Below, piece after piece: positions 1 through 5,683 of a DNA stretch of 5,685 nt. Below the pieces are notes generated by a model. The model ran no database searches, was not told the origin of the DNA, and saw nothing but the letters and a program-made list of their open reading frames with translations. Position 1 is the stretch's first letter, and each line of letters opens with the position of its first letter. Both the position numbers and the translations under genes were made by a program. Origin of the DNA: Actinomycetes bacterium (GTDB lineage: Bacteria > Actinomycetota > Actinomycetes > Propionibacteriales > Propionibacteriaceae); NCBI GenBank assembly GCA_029778515.1, contig JAKOQD010000030.1:1-5685 (forward strand), read 5' to 3'.

Positions 1-1965
1 CGTGGACGCGTCCCTTCGATCGAAGGCGTCGATCAGCAGCCCGGGAAGGAAGAAGTCGTACGTCATGAAGCCGAGGCCGGCGATGGTCTCGTGGATGCCC
101 TCGGCGTAGGTGGAGTGGATTTCCGGCAGCAGTTGCAGCCCGCGAGCGTCCGCGAGATCCTTCACCTTGCCCAGCAACTCCCAGGTGCCCGGGTCATTGA
201 GGAAATTCTTCGCGCCCGGCTCCTTGGGCGCGTAGGCGAAAGCGTCCAGCCGGACGATCTGCGCGCCGTAGCCGGCCAGCTTGTCGAGGGTGTCGGCGTA
301 GAACTCCCAGACCAGCGGCGAACTGATGTTCAGGTCCATCTGGCCCAGGTACTTGCGGCGGCTCTCGACGTGGTTGACCACCGCGTCCCGGACGCTTTCG
401 TAACCGCTGAAGTCGGCCTCCGCGGGACGCTTGCCGGACGCGAGCGCGTCCGCCAGCCGACCCGCCAGCACCTCGGCGCGACCGTACTGCAGGCCAGCAG
501 CGCGCATCAGGTCCTGCGCGTCGGGAGCGGTGTAGCGCACCTCCTGGTAGAAGGTGTTCCAGTACGGCACCTCACGGCCGTCGGGGAAACGGACCATCAG
601 GATCGGCAGCCCGGGCTTGCGGAAGAACATGTCCTTGATCAATTCCGGATCGGGCTGAAGATAACCGTCCGCGGTCATCGTGCCGTGACCGGCCCAGAAC
701 TTGTTCCAGTCGATGAAGAAATCCGCATAGTCCGAGGACGCGCCCTTGGCGAGGATGTCCTGGAACTGCGGCGACAACACCGACGCGTGGTTGAGGATGA
801 AGTCGAACTTGAAGTCGATGCCGGCCGCGGTGAGCGCCTCAAGGTCGGCACGGGTGGCGAACAGGTCGCTGAGTTCGTAATCGATCACCGAGAATCCCCG
901 GTCGAGATCGGTGTTGAACACGCTTGGCAGCAGATAGGCCGAACTGAACACTCCAGCCAGCTCCGGCCGCTGGACGAACTCAACCAGATCGGCGAGGGTG
1001 CCACCGATGCTGTCCGGATAAACGTTGAGCATCGGGCCCGCGGTCTGCTGCCGCCCGCCCATGACCCGGGCGTAGGCGGCCTGATCGAGCAGGTCGGCGT
1101 CCTTCGAAACGATGATTTTCGCCTTAGCCGCCTGGGAGTGCAGCTTGGCCTGTTCGAGGCCCAGCACCAAGGTGGTGAACGGGCTGTCGACGGCACCGTC
1201 GCGGCTGCGCGCACGGCGGTGCGCGAGGGTCTCCTCGGGCGTGCTGTTCAGCAGGACTGGGATGTCCACGCCGTGCAGCAGGTCGTTGTTGCCATGCGTC
1301 CACTCGATAACGATCACCCTGACGTCGCTGACGTCGACGTCGTCGTACCAGAGTGCGTCCGGGGTGCGACCCATCCGCTTCAGGTGCAGCGTGGTCGCGC
1401 CGTTGTGGAAGGCAGCCAGGATGCCGCTGATCTGGTCGAAGTCGACCTCGGCCGACGTGCCCAGGTAGTCGGCCAGCGCGTTCCGTCCAGCCTGGAAGTA
1501 GGTGTCGAACCAGGCGTAGACGGACGCCTGCGCGGGATCGGCATCGCGTCCGTCGGACTGCAGCGCGGCCAACTCGGCGCGGACGTCATCGTCGACCAGG
1601 CCTGCGTCCGCAAGGCCCTGGAGCCCGGCGATCCGGAAGGTGTGCAGTCGCTCGGCATCGTTCTCTGCCGGGATGCGGCGCGGGTAGTTGTCGCCGGAGA
1701 GCACGTAGGCGCCGATGCCGTGAGCGTTCAGACCGTAGGCCAGCAGCGAACCGGTCTCGGACTTGCCGACGCCCGAGCCACCGCAGACCGCCACCACGGC
1801 CCGTCCGGACGGGCGCTGCAGCAGCGGTTGGAGCTGCGTCCAGAGCTCGGGGAAGATCACCTGCGCCTTGCCGACGTGGCTCGGGGTGATCTGCACCTTG
1901 TCGCCAGGCATGTCGCCAGTGGGAATGGCACCGAGATCGGTCACCTCGGGGAAGCTCACGGTCAT
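1..1965 (-). CDS. P-loop kinase / GH13 sucrose-phosphorylase-like fusion protein (C-terminus outside window)
   Basis: The minus-strand frame is open from ATG 1965 to the window edge (655 codons; the 3' end is missing). AGGAGG at 1974-1979, 8 nt before the ATG, fixes the start. Residues about 50-300 look like a uridine kinase/phosphoribulokinase-type P-loop kinase: Walker A GGSGVGKS (62-69), SGDNYP (90-95), a hydrophobic strand VIVIEW (217-222) and an Arg-rich lid HRRARSRD (249-256). From about residue 312 the protein resembles GH13_18 phosphorylases: NVYPDSIGG (314-322), LPSVFNTDLDRGFSVIDY (346-363), motif I DFILNH (388-393), the nucleophile in VRLDA (D574) and the acid/base in LPEIHS (E615). 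The 41-residue nucleophile-to-acid/base spacing fits sucrose phosphorylase. The third carboxylate and C-terminal domain lie off the edge. By family, the GH13 part should cleave a glucoside with phosphate to glucose 1-phosphate; the kinase might phosphorylate the released acceptor (inference). Acceptor and kinase substrate are unknown; domain calls are fairly sure. Confidence 0.88.
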   Translation of the reverse strand, partial: MTVSFPEVTDLGAIPTGDMPGDKVQITPSHVGKAQVIFPELWTQLQPLLQRPSGRAVVAVCGGSGVGKSETGSLLAYGLNAHGIGAYVLSGDNYPRRIPAENDAERLHTFRIAGLQGLADAGLVDDDVRAELAALQSDGRDADPAQASVYAWFDTYFQAGRNALADYLGTSAEVDFDQISGILAAFHNGATTLHLKRMGRTPDALWYDDVDVSDVRVIVIEWTHGNNDLLHGVDIPVLLNSTPEETLAHRRARSRDGAVDSPFTTLVLGLEQAKLHSQAAKAKIIVSKDADLLDQAAYARVMGGRQQTAGPMLNVYPDSIGGTLADLVEFVQRPELAGVFSSAYLLPSVFNTDLDRGFSVIDYELSDLFATRADLEALTAAGIDFKFDFILNHASVLSPQFQDILAKGASSDYADFFIDWNKFWAGHGTMTADGYLQPDPELIKDMFFRKPGLPILMVRFPDGREVPYWNTFYQEVRYTAPDAQDLMRAAGLQYGRAEVLAGRLADALASGKRPAEADFSGYESVRDAVVNHVESRRKYLGQMDLNISSPLVWEFYADTLDKLAGYGAQIVRLDAFAYAPKEPGAKNFLNDPGTWELLGKVKDLADARGLQLLPEIHSTYAEGIHETIAGLGFMTYDFFLPGLLIDAFDRRDAST

Positions 1966-1973
1966 TGTGTCGT

Positions 1974-1979
1974 CCTCCT
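1974..1979 (-). promoter_or_regulatory. Ribosome binding site of the kinase-GH13 gene
   Basis: On the minus strand this reads AGGAGG, a full match to the anti-Shine-Dalgarno complement. It ends 8 nt before ATG 1965 and decides that start. Confidence 0.85.
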
Positions 1980-2003
1980 GGGTCGCGCCGCTGCGTTGAC
2001 AGC

Positions 2004-2033
2004 AGCGTAGTGCCCCTAGGGTGGATTTGCTAA
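2004..2033 (-). promoter_or_regulatory. Possible promoter of the kinase-GH13 gene
   Basis: On the minus strand, TTAGCA (2028-2033) is followed after 18 nt by TACGCT (2004-2009). The first box matches 4 of 6 bases of the -35 consensus, and the second fits the loose actinobacterial TANNNT form. It would give a leader of roughly 30 nt before ATG 1965. The -35 box lies inside the palindrome at 2026-2047. This is a pattern-based guess; other pairings in the spacer are possible. Confidence 0.35.
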
Positions 2034-2047
2034 ATGGTTTGAGCAAA
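2026..2047. promoter_or_regulatory. 22-bp partial palindrome, candidate operator
   Basis: Arms TTTGCT (2026-2031) and AGCAAA (2042-2047) are perfect inverted repeats. Two further symmetric pairs lie inside (pattern TTTGCTnAAnnnnTTnAGCAAA), so 16 of 22 positions obey dyad symmetry. It is A+T-rich in a G+C-rich setting and overlaps the proposed -35 box of the kinase-GH13 gene. That is the usual layout for a repressor of a sugar-use gene (LacI-, GntR- or ROK-type regulators bind sites of about this size). No such regulator is encoded in the window, so the binding protein is unknown. Confidence 0.4.
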
Positions 2048-2052
2048 AAAAT

Positions 2053-2080
2053 CGATCAGACGTCGCGAACATCTGAATCG
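2053..2080. repeat. Imperfect inverted repeat in the divergent spacer
   Basis: CGATCAGACG (2053-2062) and CATCTGAATCG (2070-2080) form an imperfect dyad. Allowing one unpaired base, 9 of 10 positions match. It lies between the two divergent promoters and could be a second regulator site for the rightward unit. Evidence is symmetry only. Confidence 0.2.
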
Positions 2081-2103
2081 CTGCGTCGGCGCGCGTCCGC
2101 GGC

Positions 2104-2118
2104 TAGCCTGACCAAATG
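2104..2118 (+). promoter_or_regulatory. Possible -10 box of a leaderless transcript
   Basis: TAGCCT (2104-2109) fits TANNNT and ends 6 nt before ATG 2116, so transcription would begin at or next to the start codon. No purine-rich Shine-Dalgarno stretch precedes this ATG. Both features are typical of leaderless actinobacterial genes. No convincing -35 box is visible. The gene it would serve is decayed, so the promoter may be a relic. Confidence 0.35.
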
Positions 2119-3010
2119 ACGGCCACCGTTGAAGGCCGGCCTGACCGCGGGCTGACGATCGGCGTGATGGGCCGGTCGCGCAACGAGAATGAGCACCGAC
2201 TGACCCTGCATCCAGCGCACCTGGCGAAGCAACCCGCCGAAGTGAGCGGACGCCTGTACCTCGAGAAGGGCTACGGCGAGAGCTTCTCGACCAGCGACGC
2301 CGAGTTGGGCCAACTGGTGGCGGGGCTACGCAGTCACGCCGAGTTGGTCGCGGAGTGTGATGTGATCCTGCAGCCCAAACCGGTGCCCGGCGACATCGTT
2401 GAACTGCGCCCGGGCCAGGTGTTCTGGGGCTGGCCGCACTGCGTCCAGGACGCCGAACTCACTCAGCTGGCCATCGATCGGCGGCTCACCATCATCGCGC
2501 TTGAGGCGATGAACCACTGGAACACCGATGGTTCGTTCTCGTTGCACGTCTTCCACAGGAACAACGAGCTCGCCCCGGCTACTGCTCGGTGCTGCATGCC
2601 CTGCAACTGGCCGGGGTTAGCGGCCACTACGGGCCGAAGCGCCGGGCGGTGGTGATCGGCTTCGGCGCCACTGCGCGCGGCGCGGTGACCGGGCTGAACG
2701 GACTCGGGGTGACCGACGTCCGCGTGCTGACCCATCGCGAGATCGCCGCGGTCGCGGCGCCGATCCACTCGGTGCAGATGGTGCACTTCAGCGAGAGCGC
2801 GGTGCGTCCGATGTCGGCCAAGCGATCACCGACGACGGGCCGCAGGACCTGGCCGGCTTCCTCGCCGAGCACGACCTCATCGTCAACTGCGTGCTGCAGA
2901 ACCCGGACTCGCCGATGATGTTCCTCACCGAAGCCGACCTGCCGCGACTGGCCCCCGGCACCCTGGTGGTGGACGTCTCCTGTGACGAGGGCATGGGCTT
3001 CAGCTGGGCC
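2116..3010 (+). pseudogene. Alanine dehydrogenase / N5-(carboxyethyl)ornithine synthase family remnant, frameshifted and 3'-truncated
   Basis: Three reading frames together give one recognisable protein of the alanine dehydrogenase/pyridine nucleotide transhydrogenase N-terminal superfamily, closest in my reading to N5-(carboxyethyl)ornithine synthase-like NAD(P)-dependent oxidoreductases. Family marks, in order: GVMGRSRNENEHRL, YLEKGYGE, GQVFWGWPHCVQD, FHRNNELA, the Rossmann loop VVIGFGATARGA, and VDVSCDEGMGFSWA. Frame 1 runs from ATG 2116 to about 2574. The frame then shifts by -1 (or +2) in a C-run at 2573-2576, because GYCSVLHALQL continues from 2577. A second shift of the same sign lies at about 2790-2803, and the third frame then runs to about 3010. 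From memory, the family normally continues for another 60-70 residues containing an AVDHSPS-like motif; these are absent and a membrane protein follows directly. A functional enzyme is unlikely. Its former role (reductive amino acid condensation or alanine metabolism) is uncertain. Confidence 0.85.
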
Positions 3011-3758
3011 CTGACCACGGTCGCGGCTTTCCCGGTGCTGATCGCTGCACTGCAGGGCCTGATCGGCTTCCCGCTGACCTCGATCATCCTGCGCAAGGAG
3101 GCCGCCCCGGCTCAAGGAGGACTACCGGGCCGGACGCCTGGAGGTCGTCGCGGCCGAAGAGACGAAGACGGAGTCCAAGGGCATGCTGCCCGACTTCCTG
3201 CGCAAGTCGCCGGGGACGCTGTTCTGCGTGGGCATCGTGGTGCTGATTTCGATCTGGATCAACAACTTAACCGGCGGTGTACTGAACACCTTCGTGGTGG
3301 CGCTGATCTTCGGCATCACCCTCCGCGCCACCGGCGTGTTCAAGCCGTCCGTGCTGACCGGGATCGACGCCTACGGCCTGATGATGCTGGCCATCCTGAT
3401 CATGGTGTTCGGGCCGCTGGCGACACTGCGTCCGGCCGACCTGCTGGCGCTGGCCTGGCCGTTGCTGCTGGTCTTCGTGTTCGGCCTCGTCGGGATCGCG
3501 CTGTTCGCCGGCGTGGTGGGCAAGCTGCTCGGCTACAGCATCCCGATGTCGATCGCGATCGGCCTCACCTCGCTCTACGGCTTCCCGGGCACGATGATCC
3601 TGTCCCAGGAGGCAGCGAAGGGCGCCGGTGAGACCCCGGAATAGGTCGCCGCGATCGAGGGCGCGATCCTGCCGAAGATGATCGTCGCCGGCTTCTCCAC
3701 GGTCACCATCACCTCAGTGATCGTCACCGGCATCATCGCGTCCGGCATCGGCGGCTGA
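3011..3758 (+). pseudogene. C-terminal remnant of a multi-pass membrane protein, frameshifted and with an in-frame stop
   Basis: Directly after the dehydrogenase remnant the sequence becomes strongly hydrophobic. About seven membrane segments can be picked out; examples are FPVLIAALQGLIGF, FCVGIVVLISIWI, LMMLAILIMVFGPLATL, LLLVFVFGLVGIALFAGVVG and MIVAGFSTVTITSVIVTGII. The frame that starts at the junction breaks in a C-run at 3105-3108 (+1). The charged stretch RLKEDYRAGRLEVV and all later segments continue in the next frame from 3108. That frame meets TAG at 3642-3644 where the sequence suggests an ancestral GAG (a TPEEVAAIEG-like stretch), then stays open to TGA 3756-3758. No N-terminal start belongs to this protein, so its 5' part is lost. 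The general look is of a secondary transporter; the YGFPGT and ILSQEA motifs may belong to its core. I cannot name the family. Confidence 0.75.
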
Positions 3759-4112
3759 ACCCAGGCCTGCTTCGGCCTTGAGCTTCTCCATGTCGAGCGC
3801 CTTCACCTGCTGGACGAGGTGCTCGAACTGGCTCTTGTTCAGCGCCCCGGCCTCGCGGTAAACGAGGTAGCCGTCGCGGAAGGCCATCAGCGTCGGGATG
3901 GAGCTGATGTCCAGGTCGCCGGCGAGCCCGCGCTGGTCATCGGTGTCGACCTTGGCGAACACGGCGTCCGGATGCGCCTCGGACGCTGCCTCGAACACGG
4001 GGCCAAACATCCGGCACGGGCCGCACCAGGCGGCCCAGAAATCGACGAAAACGATGCCATTTCCGGTGATGGTCTTGCCGAACTCGGCTTCGGTCAGGGC
4101 AATGGTTGCCAT
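3714..4112 (-). CDS. trxA: Thioredoxin
   Basis: This is a cytoplasmic dithiol-disulfide oxidoreductase of 132 residues. It has the classical active site WCGPC (29-33) after VDFWAA, the central KVDTDD strand, and the cis-proline in SIPT (P73). There is no signal peptide or membrane anchor. I chose ATG 4112 because GAGGA lies 6 nt upstream on the minus strand; an in-frame TTG two codons earlier (4118) abuts that site and is unlikely. The thioredoxin fold should end near KLKAEAGL. The last 14 residues (S119-H132, Ala/Asp-rich) come from the 45 bp that overlap the end of the decayed membrane gene and look like an accidental extension. It lies 99 nt downstream of the iron repressor on the same strand. 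Co-transcription is possible; I see no clear promoter of its own in the gap. The function is certain; the gene symbol is generic, since paralogues may exist elsewhere. Confidence 0.93.
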   Translation of the reverse strand: MATIALTEAEFGKTITGNGIVFVDFWAAWCGPCRMFGPVFEAASEAHPDAVFAKVDTDDQRGLAGDLDISSIPTLMAFRDGYLVYREAGALNKSQFEHLVQQVKALDMEKLKAEAGLGSAADAGRDDAGDDH

Positions 4113-4211
4113 GGACAATCCTCACGATCGGGTACGTGGTTCAGAACGTCCCGGTCGCGTCGGCTATTCCCGTCCGCTGGGCTCCAGCCCCGCCTGCTCC
4201 GTCTCCTCCGG

Positions 4212-4898
4212 CTACTCCGGCGCTACGAACAGGTGGTCGCCCACCGTAGCCGGCACGATCACCTCGTTCTGGCTGCCCAACAGCAGGTTCCTGCCGAGAA
4301 TGGACGCGCGAACCGGCCTGCCCGGCACGCAGCCGGCCTCAGCCAGCGCGGCCAGCAGCTTCGGATCGGACTGGATCGACTCGCTCATCCGCCGCAACAC
4401 GACCTCGTGCGCCTGACCGTCCGCCAGCCTGAAGGACAACAGCTCGGTGCCGTCCAGGAACGACTCCGGCGCCGGATCGACGTCCAGTTCCTCGAGCGCG
4501 GGAATCGGGTTTCCGTACGGCGACATCACCGGGTGATCGAGGATCGCCACCAGCCGCCGTTCGACGTCGGTGGAGATCACGTGCTCCCAGCGGCAGGCCT
4601 CCTCGTGGACCAGCGACCATTCCAGCCCGATCACATCGATCAGCAGGCGCTCAGCCAGACGATGCCGGCGCATCACCCGCATGGCCAGTTCCAGCCCGTG
4701 CTCGGACAGCACGAGGTGCCGATCCGGGTGCACCGAGACCAGCCCGTCGCGTTCCATCCGAGCCACCGTCTGGGAGACGGTCGGCCCACTCTGCTTGAGT
4801 CGTTCGGCGATCCGCGCACGCAGCGGCGGCACACCTTCTTCCCCGAGCTCGTAGATGGTTCGCAGGTACATCTCGGTGGTGTCGATGAGGTCGCTCAT
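4212..4898 (-). CDS. ideR: Iron-dependent transcriptional repressor, DtxR/IdeR family
   Basis: This is a 228-residue DtxR-type metalloregulator that, when loaded with Fe(II), binds iron boxes and represses iron-uptake genes. The N-terminal winged helix (about 1-73) contains the family helix-turn-helix with SGPTVSQTVARMERDGL. The dimerisation and metal domain (about 74-140) keeps the known ligands at DtxR/IdeR numbering: M10, H79, E83, H98, C102, E105 and H106. A proline-rich linker leads to a C-terminal SH3-like domain in which E173 and Q176 match the two IdeR ligands from that domain. Two ATGs are adjacent (4901 and 4898). The second places M10 correctly and sits 3 nt after AGGAGG, whereas the first abuts it, so I use 4898. 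All metal sites are intact, so the protein is expected to be active. The symbol ideR is by family resemblance; dtxR would be equally apt. Confidence 0.95.
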   Translation of the reverse strand: MSDLIDTTEMYLRTIYELGEEGVPPLRARIAERLKQSGPTVSQTVARMERDGLVSVHPDRHLVLSEHGLELAMRVMRRHRLAERLLIDVIGLEWSLVHEEACRWEHVISTDVERRLVAILDHPVMSPYGNPIPALEELDVDPAPESFLDGTELLSFRLADGQAHEVVLRRMSESIQSDPKLLAALAEAGCVPGRPVRASILGRNLLLGSQNEVIVPATVGDHLFVAPE

Positions 4899-4914
4899 CA
4901 TCCTCCTCTGCGAT

Positions 4915-4933
4915 TGAGGTCAGACTATAGCCA
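4915..4933. promoter_or_regulatory. Degenerate iron-box-like site between the repressor and release-factor genes
   Basis: Compared by eye with the 19-bp DtxR/IdeR consensus (TTAGGTTAGGCTAACCTAA), the 19 bases starting at 4915 match at 11 positions. The left half is better (7 of the first 9). The site covers the -10 box of the repressor gene and reaches the first base of the divergent start codon, so binding there would affect both genes. The right half is poor, and chance similarity cannot be excluded. Confidence 0.3.
4924..4929 (-). promoter_or_regulatory. -10 box of the iron-repressor gene
   Basis: On the minus strand this reads TATAGT, a 5 of 6 match to TATAAT. It is placed to give a leader of about 20 nt containing the AGGAGG site. 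I find no good -35 box at 16-18 nt upstream (those positions are G+C-rich), as is common in actinobacteria. It lies inside the iron-box-like stretch, consistent with autoregulation. Confidence 0.45.
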
Positions 4934-5577
4934 TGAGCTCGACCACGTGGCCCCGTACCGTGACTGTGCCGCCGGATCGGCTCGCCGGGTGGCTGGCCGG
5001 TTTCGCGGAACGGCATGGCACGCCTGCGGTCGAAGTAGATACCGACGCGCTCGTCCTGCAGGCTGCGGACGGGGCTGCGGCTCGCGTCCGACTGCTCTGG
5101 GGGCCCCTGCCGGAAGGCGAGCCGCTGGCTGAGGTGGTCGCGGCGTTCGCGCGTCCGCGCCGGGTGGGTGCGCTGATCGTGCGGCGCAAGGCGCACGCTG
5201 TCGGGATCTTTGTCGGCAGCGAGTTGGTGGCCGGACGCCACGGCAGCCATTACGTGCAGGGACGCACCAAGGCCGGCGGCTGGTCGCAGCAGCGCTACGC
5301 GCGGCGCCGGGCGAACCAGACCGAGCGTTCCTTCGAGGCCGCGGGACGCGATGCCGCCGAGACCCTGCTAGGCGAGGCCGGACGGCTGGAAGCCCTCGCC
5401 CTTGGCGGCGACGGGGCCGCGGTGGCGAGCGTGCTGGCGCTGCCCGAGCTGGCCGCGCTGGCGCGGGTGGACCGACGATTGGGTCCGATCGCGGTGCCCG
5501 ACCCCAACGCACGGGTGCTGGCCGAGTTCGGAGCGCTGTTTCGGCGGGTGCCGATCGACCTCAACGAACTGGCCTGA
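4933..5577 (+). CDS. acVLRF1-type peptidyl-tRNA hydrolase / release factor
   Basis: This 214-residue protein carries the signature of the actinobacterial Vms1-like release factor 1 family: the stretch GRTKAGGWSQQRYARRR (110-126), with GGWSQQR at 115-121. In Vms1/ANKZF1 relatives the glutamine of this eRF1-like loop (here Q119 or Q120) promotes hydrolysis of peptidyl-tRNA. The expected role is release of nascent chains from stalled ribosomes or split 50S subunits in the cytoplasm. The N-terminal half (1-108) is a mixed alpha/beta region with VGALIVRRKAHAVGIFVGSELVAG-type strands. The C-terminal third is helical and Ala/Leu-rich. There is no signal peptide or membrane segment. The start ATG 4933 has only a GAGGT 12 nt upstream, a rather long spacing. 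It diverges from the iron repressor by 34 bp, so their promoters must overlap. The frame is intact, and the family call rests on the motif. Confidence 0.87.
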   Translation: MSSTTWPRTVTVPPDRLAGWLAGFAERHGTPAVEVDTDALVLQAADGAAARVRLLWGPLPEGEPLAEVVAAFARPRRVGALIVRRKAHAVGIFVGSELVAGRHGSHYVQGRTKAGGWSQQRYARRRANQTERSFEAAGRDAAETLLGEAGRLEALALGGDGAAVASVLALPELAALARVDRRLGPIAVPDPNARVLAEFGALFRRVPIDLNELA

Positions 5578-5590
5578 GCCGCTGGCGGCT
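5577..5590 (+). terminator. Short hairpin at the stop codon, weak terminator candidate
   Basis: AGCCG, loop CTGG, CGGCT form a perfect 5-bp stem closed by a tetraloop. It begins on the last base of the release-factor stop codon and is followed by TTCCCC, not a T-run. It may act as a G+C-type actinobacterial terminator, but no run of T supports intrinsic termination. Confidence 0.25.
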
Positions 5591-5602
5591 TCCCCGAACC
5601 CG

Positions 5603-5683
5603 AACGGGACAAACCTGCCCCTAGTGGCGCGTTGATTTCGTTTACCGGCAAGTTCGGGCCACGCGGAGCGGAATTGTCCCGTT
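5603..5683. repeat. 10-bp inverted repeat with 61-bp spacer at the right edge
   Basis: AACGGGACAA (5603-5612) and TTGTCCCGTT (5674-5683) are exact reverse complements. The left arm is preceded by an overlapping direct repeat, CCCGAAC at 5593-5599 and 5599-5605. The reverse complement of that unit, GTTCGGG, occurs at 5652-5658. I see no supported gene between 5578 and 5685. The pattern could be a regulator site pair upstream of the next gene, or one end of a small repeat element; the window ends too soon to tell. Confidence 0.4.

Noticed and set aside
91..2010. A 639-codon open frame on the plus strand
   Set aside because: It is codon-aligned antisense to the kinase-GH13 gene, has no recognisable domain, and is explained by the high G+C content. 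The minus frame has a full set of kinase and GH13 motifs and a strong ribosome binding site.
2056..2313. A short minus-strand open frame in the divergent spacer
   Set aside because: It lies antisense to the conserved N-terminus of the dehydrogenase remnant and shows no motif of its own.
2116..3758. Programmed frameshifting as the explanation for the frame breaks
   Set aside because: Three breaks, a missing C-terminal end, a missing N-terminal end of the second protein and an in-frame TAG are together better explained by decay. No slippery heptamer with a clear stimulatory structure was seen.
3763..3778. AGGCC/GGCCT dyad near the thioredoxin 3' end
   Set aside because: It is a 5-bp stem inside the coding region with no T-run, expected by chance in DNA of this composition.
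4179..4190. GGGCT/AGCCC dyad in the gap between the repressor and thioredoxin genes
   Set aside because: Only two bases separate the arms, and no T-run follows on the minus strand. It is too weak to call a terminator.
3819..5132. A 437-codon open frame on the plus strand across the thioredoxin and repressor genes
   Set aside because: It is antisense to two clearly recognisable genes and would also overlap the divergent release-factor gene in another frame. It shows no domain.
4925..5512. A minus-strand open frame opposite the release-factor gene
   Set aside because: It gives an Arg/Pro/Ala-rich low-complexity product, typical of a shadow of a high-G+C gene; the plus strand carries the GGWSQQR family motif.
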